Below, one piece after another: positions 27,724-35,781 of a DNA stretch of 64,000 nt. The notes under the pieces are model-generated. The model was not told the origin of the DNA. It did not search any database and was given only the letters and a program-made list of their open reading frames with translations. The stretch is from Streptomyces sp. TP-A0356. GTDB taxonomy: Bacteria; Actinomycetota; Actinomycetes; Streptomycetales; Streptomycetaceae. The DNA lies in the NCBI RefSeq assembly GCF_001417775.1, contig NZ_BBZJ01000020.1:1-64000 (forward strand). Direction: 5' to 3'. Every line of letters begins with the position of its first letter. The stretch's first letter is position 1. The position numbers and the translations under genes are program-made.

Positions 27724-29139
27724 ATGACCTCGTACGAATCCGGCTCCGCCGGGCGCCGCCGTGTGCTGGGACGTGGGCCGGGCGCTCCGCGGGTCGAGCC
27801 GCCCGGGTCCCCCGCGGAGGCGGCGCCCGCTCCGACCGCACCGGAGAGCCCGTCGCCGGTCGGGGAGGGCTCGTCGCCTGCGGCCGGCCACTCACCCGTA
27901 CTGCCCGGCGGCGCGACTGCGCCGAGGGCCGGTGCGGCCGACGAGGCGCCGCCGGCTGTCGCACCCGCGGCCGGTCCCGCACCGGAACCCGCAACCGAGG
28001 AGCCCGCGTTCGAGCCGGGCGCACCCCTCCGCGACGAGCCGGAGCCGGCGACCGCGCCCGGCCGGGCGCCCGTCGTCGGGCCGGCCACGTCGGCCGAGGC
28101 GGCAGAGCCCGGCCCGGCGAACCGGGTCGGCGGCGTTGACCACCGCCCCGAGCCGGGAGCCCCGGTCGCCGATCGCCCCGTCGCCGAAGTCCCGGTCCCC
28201 GAAGTCCCGGTCCCCGAAGTCCGGGTCGCCGAAGCCCGGGTCGCCGAAGTCCCGGGCGCACCCGAGCCCCAGCCGGAACCCGCGGCCGTGGAGTCCGATG
28301 GTGACGTGCCCGGGGACGGGGTCTTCAAGGTTCGGCTGGCCAACTTCGAGGGCCCCTTCGACCTCCTCCTCCAGCTCATCTCGCGGCACAAGCTCGACGT
28401 CACCGAAGTCGCGCTGTCCAAGGTGACCGACGAGTTCATGGCGCACATCCGGGCCATGGGGCCGGACTGGGACCTCGACCAGACGACCGAGTTCCTCGTC
28501 GTCGCCGCGACGCTGCTCGACCTCAAGGCGGCACGGCTGCTGCCCGCCGCCGAGGTCGAGGACGAGGCGGACCTCGCGCTGCTCGAAGCCCGTGACCTGC
28601 TGTTCGCACGGCTCCTTCAGTACCGCGCCTACAAGCAGATCGCCGAGATCTTCAACCGGCGGACCGAGGAAGAGGCCCGGCGCTACCCCCGTACCGTCGG
28701 CCTCGAACCCCATCACGCCGAGCTGCTGCCCGAGGTGGTCATCAGCATCGGACCCGAGGGGTTCGCCAGGCTGGCCGTCAAGGCGATGCAGCCCAAGCCC
28801 AAACCGCAGGTGTACGTCGACCACATCCACGCCCCGCTGGTGTCCGTGCAGGAGCAGGCCCAGATCGTGGTCGAGCGGCTGCGGAAGCTCGGCGAGGCGA
28901 GCTTCCGCGAGCTGGTGGAGGACACGGGCGACACCCTCACGCTCGTCGCCCGCTTCCTCGCGCTGCTGGAGCTGTACCGCGAGAAGGCCGTGGCGCTGGA
29001 GCAGGAGGCCGCCCTCGGCGAGCTGACGGTGCGCTGGACCGGCGGTGACGGAGACGGGACGCCGAGGGTCACGGACGAGTTCGACCGGCCGCCCGAGGAC
29101 CCGGACGACAACGCCAGGAAGACGGAGGAGAAGGCGTGA
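27724..29139 (+). CDS. Segregation and condensation protein ScpA
   Basis: A 471-aa ScpA (kleisin). The first 200 residues are a Pro/Ala/Glu-rich extension with EVPVP pentapeptide repeats, absent from standard ScpA proteins of about 250-270 aa. The kleisin domain starts at FKVRLANFEGPFDLLLQLI and contains LDVTEVALSKVTDEF, and it ends with a winged-helix region (ARFLALLELYREKAVALEQ). It bridges SMC heads together with ScpB. The stop overlaps the scpB start (GTGA). Confidence 0.93.
   Translation: MTSYESGSAGRRRVLGRGPGAPRVEPPGSPAEAAPAPTAPESPSPVGEGSSPAAGHSPVLPGGATAPRAGAADEAPPAVAPAAGPAPEPATEEPAFEPGAPLRDEPEPATAPGRAPVVGPATSAEAAEPGPANRVGGVDHRPEPGAPVADRPVAEVPVPEVPVPEVRVAEARVAEVPGAPEPQPEPAAVESDGDVPGDGVFKVRLANFEGPFDLLLQLISRHKLDVTEVALSKVTDEFMAHIRAMGPDWDLDQTTEFLVVAATLLDLKAARLLPAAEVEDEADLALLEARDLLFARLLQYRAYKQIAEIFNRRTEEEARRYPRTVGLEPHHAELLPEVVISIGPEGFARLAVKAMQPKPKPQVYVDHIHAPLVSVQEQAQIVVERLRKLGEASFRELVEDTGDTLTLVARFLALLELYREKAVALEQEAALGELTVRWTGGDGDGTPRVTDEFDRPPEDPDDNARKTEEKA
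28186..28255 (+). repeat. 15-bp tandem repeat in scpA
   Basis: Four full copies and one partial copy of a 15-bp unit (gaagtcccggtcccc and variants) start at 28186, 28201, 28216, 28231 and 28246. They encode the EVPVP / EVRVA / EARVA pentapeptides in the disordered N-terminal extension of ScpA. Confidence 0.9.
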
Positions 29140-29807
29140 GCGAGGAGACCGCCGAGGTTCCGGCCGGCCTGAACACCGTGGCCGGCCTCGACCTCAAGCC
29201 CGCCCTGGAGGCCGTCCTCATGGTCGTGGACGAGCCCGCCACCGAGGAGCACCTGGCGAAGATCCTGGAGCGGCCCCGGCGGCAGATCGGCGATGCGCTG
29301 CGGGAGCTGGCCGACGAGTACACCGTGCAGGGGCGCGGCTTCGAGCTGCGGTTCGTCGCGGGCGGCTGGCGCTTCTACACGCGGGCCGCGTACGCCCCCG
29401 CCGTGGAGCGCTTCGTGCTCGACGGCCAGCAGGCCCGGCTGACCCAGGCCGCCCTGGAGACCCTGGCGGTGGTCGCCTACCGCCAGCCGGTCAGCCGCAG
29501 CCGCGTCTCGGCGGTCCGTGGGGTGAACTGCGACGGCGTGATGCGCACCCTCCTCCAGCGCGGTCTCGTCGAGGAGGCGGGCACGGAACCCGAAACAGGT
29601 GCGATCCTGTACAGGACGACGAACTACTTCCTGGAGCGGATGGGCCTGCGTGGCCTGGACGAGCTTCCGGAGCTCGCGCCCTTCCTCCCGGAGGCGGAGG
29701 CGATCGAGGCCGAGACCCAGGAGGGCGTACCGTCGTTCGACCCGGACGCTCCCGATGCTCCGGACGCAGACGACGATCACACGACGAACACGACGACGGA
29801 ACTTTGA
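29136..29807 (+). CDS. Segregation and condensation protein ScpB
   Basis: A 223-aa ScpB with two winged-helix domains: residues about 15-95 (LKPALEAVLMVVDEPATEEHL) and 100-185 (RLTQAALETLAVVAYRQPVSR, then RGVNCDGVMRTLLQRGLVEE). The C-terminal 35 residues are acidic. It dimerises and clamps ScpA in the SMC complex. The GTG start overlaps the scpA stop and its own stop overlaps the rluB start by one base. Confidence 0.94.
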   Translation: MSEETAEVPAGLNTVAGLDLKPALEAVLMVVDEPATEEHLAKILERPRRQIGDALRELADEYTVQGRGFELRFVAGGWRFYTRAAYAPAVERFVLDGQQARLTQAALETLAVVAYRQPVSRSRVSAVRGVNCDGVMRTLLQRGLVEEAGTEPETGAILYRTTNYFLERMGLRGLDELPELAPFLPEAEAIEAETQEGVPSFDPDAPDAPDADDDHTTNTTTEL

Positions 29808-30880
29808 TGCGAAGCAGCGGCAGCGGCAGCGGCAGGAACGGCGGGCGCGGCAATTACCGCGGTGCCGGCAACGACAGGGACCAGAAGCAGGGGCAGGGCC
29901 GCCCCCGCAAGCCCCGCCCGGAGGAGCGCCGCTACGACGTGGGCCCGGGTGCCACCCAGGACGGCCCGAAGTCCGGGCGCGGCGGCTCCGCGCGCGGCGG
30001 CGCCAAGGGCGGCCCGAAGCAGTCCCAGCAGCGCGGTGACGGCCGTACGGCCCCGGCGCGTTCCCGTGAGTTCGAGGCGCGGGCGGAGGAGCGCAACAGG
30101 GAGCGGTACGCGGGGAAGAAGGAGATCAAGCTCCCCAAGACCTTCCCGGGCGCCGAGCAGGAGGGCGAGCGGCTGCAGAAGGTGCTCGCACGCGCCGGTT
30201 ACGGCTCCCGGCGGGCCTGCGAGGAGCTGATCGAGCAGGCCAGGGTCGAGGTCAACGGCGAGATCGTCACCGAGCAGGGGCGGCGCATCGACCCGGAGAA
30301 GGACGAGGTCAGGGTCGACGGGCTGACCGTGGCCACGCAGTCGTACCAGTTCTTCTCGCTCAACAAGCCCGCCGGTGTCGTCTCGACGATGGAGGATCCG
30401 GACGGGCGCCAGTGCCTCGGCGACTACGTCACCAACCGCGAGACCCGCCTCTTCCACGTCGGCCGGCTCGACACCGAGACCGAGGGCGTCATCCTGCTCA
30501 CCAACCACGGCGAGTTGGCGCACCGGCTGACGCACCCGAAGTACAGCGTCAAGAAGACGTACCTGGCGCACATCGTGGGGCCGATCCCGCGCGACCTGGG
30601 CAAGCGCCTGAAGGAGGGCGTGCGCCTGGAGGACGGGTACGTCCGCGCGGACCACTTCCGGGTGGTCGAGCAGACCGGCAAGAACTACCTCGTGGAGGTG
30701 ACCCTGCACGAGGGGCGCAAGCACATCGTGCGCCGCATGCTCGCCGAGGTCGGCTTCCCCGTCGACAAGCTCGTGCGCACCGCCTTCGGGCCGATCACGC
30801 TCGGCAACCAGAAGTCGGGATGGCTGCGCCGTCTGTCGAACACCGAGGTCGGCATGCTGATGAAGGAAGTCGATCTGTAG
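29807..30880 (+). CDS. 23S rRNA pseudouridine synthase RluB-type
   Basis: A 357-aa protein. The first 115 residues are a basic, Gly/Arg-rich tail. An S4 domain follows (RLQKVLARAGYGSRRACEELI), then a RluB/RsuA catalytic domain with the catalytic Asp in HVGRLDTETEGVILLTN and the motif LHEGRKHIVRRMLAEVG. It makes pseudouridine in 23S rRNA. Position after scpB is conserved (Rv1711). The Arg/Gly-rich tail resembles that of other Streptomyces rRNA-modifying enzymes and probably helps RNA binding. Confidence 0.93.
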   Translation: MRSSGSGSGRNGGRGNYRGAGNDRDQKQGQGRPRKPRPEERRYDVGPGATQDGPKSGRGGSARGGAKGGPKQSQQRGDGRTAPARSREFEARAEERNRERYAGKKEIKLPKTFPGAEQEGERLQKVLARAGYGSRRACEELIEQARVEVNGEIVTEQGRRIDPEKDEVRVDGLTVATQSYQFFSLNKPAGVVSTMEDPDGRQCLGDYVTNRETRLFHVGRLDTETEGVILLTNHGELAHRLTHPKYSVKKTYLAHIVGPIPRDLGKRLKEGVRLEDGYVRADHFRVVEQTGKNYLVEVTLHEGRKHIVRRMLAEVGFPVDKLVRTAFGPITLGNQKSGWLRRLSNTEVGMLMKEVDL

Positions 30881-30919
30881 GCGGCCCGCCCTCGTACAGG
30901 CGCGTCCGGCTTCACGACG

Positions 30920-30953
30920 ACGGCCGGTTCCCGTGATTGCGGGAACCGGCCGT
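30920..30953 (+). terminator. Terminator of the parA-rluB operon
   Basis: A perfect 14-bp stem (30920-30933 with 30940-30953) with a 6-nt loop lies 40 bp downstream of rluB and just upstream of the nrtR promoter, separating the two transcription units. Confidence 0.85.
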
Positions 30954-30957
30954 CTGC

Positions 30958-31002
30958 TTGTGCGCGGCACCCGCCGCTGTTTATAGTCAATACGACTATT
31001 AA
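30958..31002 (+). promoter_or_regulatory. nrtR promoter with overlapping palindromic operator
   Basis: A -35 ttgtgc (30958-30963), an 18-bp spacer and a -10 tatagt (30982-30987) form a good promoter. A palindrome with 9-bp arms (30980-30988 and 30994-31002, one mismatch, spacer aatac) covers the -10. Its core tagtc-N5-gacta is of the size and type used by NrtR regulators. It lies 14 bp before the nrtR start, so NrtR most likely represses its own operon by blocking RNA polymerase. Confidence 0.8.
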
Positions 31003-31015
31003 GGGGGTGGGGGCC

Positions 31016-31735
31016 GTGCAGGGCTATGACAAGCACGCGTTCGAGCCCTTCGCCGTCACCGTGGACCTCGCCGTCCTCACGATCCGCGCGGGCGCGCTGC
31101 ACGCACTGCTCGTCGAGCGCGGACAGGAGCCGTACGCGGGCCGGTGGGCCCTCCCGGGCGGATTCGTGCGGCCCGATGAGTCCGCGGAGGACGCCGCACG
31201 GCGCGAACTCGCCGAGGAGACCGGTCTGGCGGACGTCTCCGGGCTCCACCTCGAACAACTGGGGACCTACAGCGACCCCGACCGCGACCCCCGGATGCGG
31301 GTCGTCTCCGTCGCCTTCGCCGCGCTGCTCCCCGACCCTCCCGAACCGCACGGCGGCGGCGACGCGGCGCAGGCGCGCTGGCTGCCGTACGCCGGCGCCG
31401 GCCCGCTCGCCTTCGACCACGACCGCATCCTCGCCGACGCCCACGAACGGGTCGGCGCCAAGCTGGAGTACACCTGTCTCGCCACGGCCTTCTGCCCGCC
31501 CGAGTTCACGCTGGGCGAGCTGCAGCAGGTCTACGAGACCGTGTGGGGCACCGCGCTCGACCGGCCCAACTTCCGGCGCAAGGTCCTCGCCACCCCGGGC
31601 TTCGTCGAACAGGTCCCCGGTGCCGCCCGGCTGACCGGCGGCCGCGGCAAGCCCGCCGCGCTCTACCGCGCGGGCGGCGCCACCACCCTGCACCCGCCCC
31701 TGCTCCGCCCCACCACGGAAGGACTCTCCTCATGA
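31016..31735 (+). CDS. NrtR-type Nudix-winged-helix transcriptional regulator
   Basis: A 239-aa protein with a Nudix domain (residues about 10-150) and a C-terminal winged helix (FTLGELQQVYETVWGTALDR, then PNFRRKVLATPGFVE). This is the NrtR architecture: a Nudix-like fold that binds ADP-ribose or related nucleotides and a DNA-binding domain controlling NAD metabolism. The Nudix box LPGGFVRPDESAEDAARREL is followed by AEETGL and looks complete, so catalysis may persist. The GTG at 31016 has aaggggg 8 bases upstream. The stop overlaps the next start (ATGA). Confidence 0.9.
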   Translation: MQGYDKHAFEPFAVTVDLAVLTIRAGALHALLVERGQEPYAGRWALPGGFVRPDESAEDAARRELAEETGLADVSGLHLEQLGTYSDPDRDPRMRVVSVAFAALLPDPPEPHGGGDAAQARWLPYAGAGPLAFDHDRILADAHERVGAKLEYTCLATAFCPPEFTLGELQQVYETVWGTALDRPNFRRKVLATPGFVEQVPGAARLTGGRGKPAALYRAGGATTLHPPLLRPTTEGLSS

Positions 31736-32754
31736 CCAGTACGGCCCTCGCCAGGAGCGCCGCCACCGGATCCCTGCTCGGGCTCGCCCTCGGGGACGCG
31801 CTCGGCCACCCCACCGAGTTCAGTGACGTCGCGTCGATCCTGGCCACGTACGGGCCGTGGCGGGAGATGGAGCTGCCGAGGCGGGCGTTGGTCACCGACG
31901 ACACCCAGATGACGCTGGCGCTGGGGCGCGGACTGCGGACGGCCATGGACCGCGGGGTCCTGGCGCCACAGCGGATGGAACGGCCGGTGCGCGAGGAGTT
32001 CGTCGACTGGTACCGGTCCCCGGACAACAACCGGGCGCCCGGCCAGACCTGTCTGGTCGCCTGCAACCTGCTGAAGGACGAGAGCCGGGCCTGGCAGGAC
32101 GCCAGTCGGATCGGCTCCAAGGGGTGCGGTGCGAACATGCGCGTGGCGCCCGTCGGGCTCGTACCGGGGCTGAGCGATGAACAGCGGGCCGGGGCCGCCC
32201 AGTTGCAGGCCGCGCTGACGCACGGCCACCCCACCGCGCTCGCCGCGTCCGACCTGACCGCCCACGCGATACGCCTGCTGGTGCGGGGCGCCGATCCGAC
32301 GGGCCTGGTGGGGCTGCTGCGGTCGTACGCGTACGAGAACCGCAGCCGCTACCACGAGCGGTGGCTCGGCGACCTCTGGACGCGCGCCCAGGACCCCACG
32401 CCCGAGCACTTCATCGCGCGCGGCTGGGACGAGTGCATGGAGATCCTCGAACGCCTCGAGGCGGCGGTGCGGACCGTGTCGCCGGAGACCGACCCTTGTC
32501 TGGCGACCGGCGAGGGCTGGATCGCGGAGGAGGCCCTCGCCACCGGGCTGCTGTGCTTCCTGCTCTTCCCCGACGAGCCGGTCACCGCGCTGCGCCGGGC
32601 CGCCTGCACCTCCGGCGACTCCGACTCGATCGCCTGTCTGACGGGCGCCTTCGCGGGTGCCCGGCTCGGTGCGGAGGCCTGGCCGCGGGAGTGGGCGGAC
32701 CGCATCGAGTACGGCGGCGAGCTGCAGACGCTCGGAGCGCTCTGGGACGCGTGA
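31732..32754 (+). CDS. ADP-ribosylglycohydrolase family protein
   Basis: A 340-aa member of the DraG/ARH family. Metal-binding motifs are visible: GLALGDALGHPTEF near the N-terminus, TDDTQMTLALG (the DDT triad), and GDSDSIACLTGAFAGA near the C-terminus. Such enzymes remove ADP-ribose from proteins, nucleic acids or ADP-ribosyl compounds. It overlaps nrtR by 4 bases, so its amount is presumably set by NrtR in response to the ADP-ribose/NAD state. The actual substrate is unknown. Confidence 0.92.
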   Translation: MTSTALARSAATGSLLGLALGDALGHPTEFSDVASILATYGPWREMELPRRALVTDDTQMTLALGRGLRTAMDRGVLAPQRMERPVREEFVDWYRSPDNNRAPGQTCLVACNLLKDESRAWQDASRIGSKGCGANMRVAPVGLVPGLSDEQRAGAAQLQAALTHGHPTALAASDLTAHAIRLLVRGADPTGLVGLLRSYAYENRSRYHERWLGDLWTRAQDPTPEHFIARGWDECMEILERLEAAVRTVSPETDPCLATGEGWIAEEALATGLLCFLLFPDEPVTALRRAACTSGDSDSIACLTGAFAGARLGAEAWPREWADRIEYGGELQTLGALWDA

Positions 32755-32769
32755 GGGGTGCGGGCGCGC

Positions 32770-33240
32770 TCACGCCAGCCGGATCGTGTCGCCCTCCACG
32801 GTGATCTTCTTCGGGGGCAGCGGGCGGGTCGCGGGGCCGTGCGCGACCGAGGCGTCGGCGATGCGGAACCTGCTGCCGTGGCAGGGGCAGTCGATCGTGC
32901 CGTCGGCGACGGTGCCGACCGTGCAGCCCTCGTGCGTGCAGATCGCGGAGAAGGCCTTGAAGTCGCCCTTCGTCGGCTGGGTCACCACGACCTTCTGCTG
33001 TTTGAAGATCTTGCCGCCGCCGACCGGGATCTCTCTGGTCCTCGCCAGCTCGTGCCCGCCGGACGGACTGCCGGACGCGGTGGTGGACGGGCTGCCGGAA
33101 GCGCTGGCGGGCCTGCTCCCCGACACGGACGCCGTCATGGAGCTGCTGCTCTTGCCCCCCTTGCCGCCGTTGCCGCACCCGGCCACGAGCACAGCCGCGC
33201 TCGTCACGAGAAGCGTGCGCCGCGTCGTGCGGATCGTCAT
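32770..33240 (-). CDS. Rieske [2Fe-2S] lipoprotein
   Basis: A 156-aa exported protein. The signal peptide has an RR pair (TIRTTRRTLLVTS) and ends in the lipobox LVAGC, suggesting Tat export and lipid anchoring. A Ser/Gly-rich linker follows, then a Rieske domain with CTHEGC and CPCHGSRF, providing the two Cys and two His for a [2Fe-2S] cluster. It may pass electrons at the outer face of the membrane; the partner is unknown. It converges on the glycohydrolase gene with a 15-bp gap. Confidence 0.92.
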   Translation of the reverse strand: MTIRTTRRTLLVTSAAVLVAGCGNGGKGGKSSSSMTASVSGSRPASASGSPSTTASGSPSGGHELARTREIPVGGGKIFKQQKVVVTQPTKGDFKAFSAICTHEGCTVGTVADGTIDCPCHGSRFRIADASVAHGPATRPLPPKKITVEGDTIRLA

Positions 33241-33420
33241 GTCGTCACTCCGTTCAGCCGGGCAGTCACTCCGTGTGAAGCACGGGCATTTTTGCACCGA
33301 ATGTCCGGAAGGTGAAGCAGCTGGGCCGACGTCTCGTCAGGCGGGCGGCCGGCATCCGTGCGTCGCGAGCTGACTACGCTGGTGACCAGACGTTTCCGTA
33401 CATGAGCGAGGAGCATCACC

Positions 33421-33783
33421 GTGGCGGTACGAGCGGTCCGGGGAGCCGTCCAACTGGAGCGGGACGAGGCCGGGCACATGGACGAGCAGGTCGGCGCCCT
33501 GCTCACCGCCGTCCTGGAGCGGAACGGCCTGAGCACCGACGATCTGATCAGCATCTGGTTCACCGCCACGCCCGATCTCCACAGCGACTTCCCGGCGGCC
33601 GCCGCCCGCAAGCTCGGCATCGTCGACGTGCCGCTGATCTGCGCCCAGGAGCTGGACGTGGAGGGCGCGATGCCCCGGGTCGTGCGCATCCTCGCGCACA
33701 TCGAGTCCGACAAGCCGCGCGCCGACATCACGCATGTGTACCTCGGCGCCGCTGCCGCCCTCCGCAAGGACATCGCCCAGTGA
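33421..33783 (+). CDS. Chorismate mutase, AroH type
   Basis: A 120-aa monofunctional chorismate mutase of the AroH fold, the same length as the Bacillus enzyme. Conserved features include VRAVRGAVQLERDE at the start, ATPDLHSDFPAAAARKLG, and the active-site region CAQELDVEGAMPRVVR and HVYLGAAAALR. It converts chorismate to prephenate for Phe and Tyr synthesis. The GTG at 33421 has gaggag upstream. The stop overlaps the next start (GTGA), coupling it to prephenate dehydrogenase, the next pathway step. Confidence 0.94.
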   Translation: MAVRAVRGAVQLERDEAGHMDEQVGALLTAVLERNGLSTDDLISIWFTATPDLHSDFPAAAARKLGIVDVPLICAQELDVEGAMPRVVRILAHIESDKPRADITHVYLGAAAALRKDIAQ

Positions 33784-34874
33784 GGACCGCACTCGTCATC
33801 GGTACGGGGCTGATCGGCACCTCGGCGGCCCTGGCGCTCGCCTCGCGGGGCGTCATCGTGCATCTCACCGACCACGACCCCGAGCAGGCCCGCACGGCGG
33901 CCGCGCTCGGCGCCGGCACCGACGAGGAGCCCGAGGGCCCCGTCGACCTGGTGATCGTGGCGGCCCCGCCCGCCCACGTGGCCGCCGCGCTCGCCGACGC
34001 CATGCGGCGCGGCCTCGGCCGCGGCTACCTCGATGTGGCCAGCGTCAAGGGAGGCCCGCGCCGTGAGCTGGAGGCGCTCGGCCTCGACCAGGCCGCCCTG
34101 TCGCAGTACATCGGCACACACCCCATGTCGGGCCGTGAGAAGTCCGGTCCACTGGCGGCCACCGGCGACCTCTTCGAGGGCCGCCCCTGGGTGCTCACCC
34201 CGACCCGGGACACCGACACCGAGGTGCTCAATCTCGCCCTCGAGCTGGTCTCGCACTGCCGTGCGGTGCCGGTCGTCATGGACGCGGACGCCCACGACCG
34301 GGCCGTCGCCCTCGTCTCACACATGCCCCACCTGGTGTCCAGCATGGTCGCCGCGCGCCTGGAGCACGCGGCGGAGGCGGCCGTACGACTGTGCGGCCAG
34401 GGCATCCGGGACGTGACCCGGATCGCGGCCTCCGACCCCCGGATGTGGATCGACATCCTGTCCGCGAACCCGGCGCCGGTCGCCGACCTGCTCTCCGAGG
34501 TCGCCGCCGACCTCGACGAGACCGTACGGGCCCTGCGTGCCCTGCAGTCCTCCGACGAGGCCAAGCGGCGTGAGGGGGCCGACGGCATCGAGGACGTGTT
34601 GCGCCGCGGCAACGCCGGGCAGACCCGGGTGCCGGGCAAGCACGGCAGCGCCCCGCGCGCGTACGAGACGGTGGCCGTCCTCATCGACGACCAGCCCGGC
34701 CAGCTGGCCCGTATCTTCGCGGACGCGGGCGTGGCCGGGATCAACATCGAGGACGTCCGCATCGAGCACGCCACGGGCCGCCAGGCGGGCCTGGTGCAGC
34801 TGATGGTGGAGCAGTCCGCGGCCCCGGCGCTGACGGCGGCGCTGCGGGAGCGGGGCTGGACGATCCGGCAATAG
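33780..34874 (+). CDS. Prephenate dehydrogenase with ACT domain
   Basis: A 364-aa TyrA. The N-terminal Rossmann domain has VIGTGLIGTSAALALASRG, the catalytic region has IGTHPMSGREKSGP, and a C-terminal ACT domain (about residues 290-364, TVAVLIDDQPGQLARIFADA) probably senses tyrosine. It converts prephenate to 4-hydroxyphenylpyruvate. It is translationally coupled to the upstream chorismate mutase. A 211-bp gap separates it from cmk. Confidence 0.94.
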   Translation: MRTALVIGTGLIGTSAALALASRGVIVHLTDHDPEQARTAAALGAGTDEEPEGPVDLVIVAAPPAHVAAALADAMRRGLGRGYLDVASVKGGPRRELEALGLDQAALSQYIGTHPMSGREKSGPLAATGDLFEGRPWVLTPTRDTDTEVLNLALELVSHCRAVPVVMDADAHDRAVALVSHMPHLVSSMVAARLEHAAEAAVRLCGQGIRDVTRIAASDPRMWIDILSANPAPVADLLSEVAADLDETVRALRALQSSDEAKRREGADGIEDVLRRGNAGQTRVPGKHGSAPRAYETVAVLIDDQPGQLARIFADAGVAGINIEDVRIEHATGRQAGLVQLMVEQSAAPALTAALRERGWTIRQ

Positions 34875-34880
34875 GCCGGA

Positions 34881-34939
34881 GCCGGGTGCCTGGGTGTCTG
34901 GGTGCCTGGGGTCCGGGTGGCCGGGTGCCTGGCGGCCGG
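34881..34939 (+). repeat. Short imperfect repeats after tyrA
   Basis: Several copies of gggtgcctg / gggtgtctg with gccggg are packed into about 60 bp between the prephenate dehydrogenase gene and cmk. They are similar in style to the other small GC-rich intergenic repeats in this window. No gene is seen in this gap. Confidence 0.6.
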
Positions 34940-35085
34940 GCCGCGTGGGGGGCGATCCGGTGGCCGGGCGACGGAGAGCCCACCGTCCGCCAGTCATGGC
35001 GGGTCCGGCGAGCCAGTAACCTTGTGCGGGGCGCCCGTGCGTCCCGCCCGCACCCACCACCCTGCACCAGGAAGGTGTTCCCACC

Positions 35086-35781
35086 GTGGACAACGGCTCC
35101 GCCCGGACCGCCCCGGCAGTGATTGTCGCCATCGACGGCCCCTCCGGCACGGGCAAGTCGAGCACCTCGAAGGCCGTGGCCGTACAGCTCGGGCTGAGCT
35201 ACCTGGACACGGGCGCCCAGTACCGGGCGATCACGTGGTGGATGGTGAACAACGGCATCGACATAGCGGACCCCACGGCGGTCGCCGCGGTGGCCGGCAA
35301 GCCGGAGATCGTCTCCGGCACCGACCCGGCGGCGCCCACCATCACCGTGGACGGCACGGACGTCTCCGGCCCGATCCGCACCCAGGAGGTCACCTCCAAG
35401 GTCAGCGCGGTCAGCGCGGTGCCCGAGGTGCGGGCCCGGATCACCGAGCTGCAGCGGTCCCTCGCCTCCTCCGCACGGACCGGCATCGTCGTGGAGGGCC
35501 GCGACATCGGCACGACCGTGCTGCCCGACGCCGACCTGAAGATCTTCCTCACCGCCTCCCCGGAGGCACGTGCCGCCCGCCGCAGCGGCGAACTGAAGGG
35601 CTCGGACGTCAACGCCACCCGCGAGGCGCTGATCAAGCGGGACACGGCCGACTCCAATCGCAAGACGTCCCCGCTCGCGAAGGCGGACGACGCGGTCGAG
35701 GTGGACACCACCGACCTCACGCTCCAGCAGGTCATCGAGTGCGTCGTCACCCTCGTCGAGGAGAAGCGGGCGGGGAAGTGA
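35086..35781 (+). CDS. Cytidylate kinase
   Basis: A 231-aa CMP kinase with the P-loop AIDGPSGTGKSSTSKAVA, YLDTGAQYRAIT, and VVEGRDIGTTVLPDADLKIF. It phosphorylates CMP and dCMP. The GTG at 35086 has aggaaggtg upstream. The stop overlaps the start of the acyltransferase gene (GTGA). The order cmk-der is conserved; here an acyltransferase gene is inserted between them, as is usual in Streptomyces. Confidence 0.95.
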   Translation: MDNGSARTAPAVIVAIDGPSGTGKSSTSKAVAVQLGLSYLDTGAQYRAITWWMVNNGIDIADPTAVAAVAGKPEIVSGTDPAAPTITVDGTDVSGPIRTQEVTSKVSAVSAVPEVRARITELQRSLASSARTGIVVEGRDIGTTVLPDADLKIFLTASPEARAARRSGELKGSDVNATREALIKRDTADSNRKTSPLAKADDAVEVDTTDLTLQQVIECVVTLVEEKRAGK

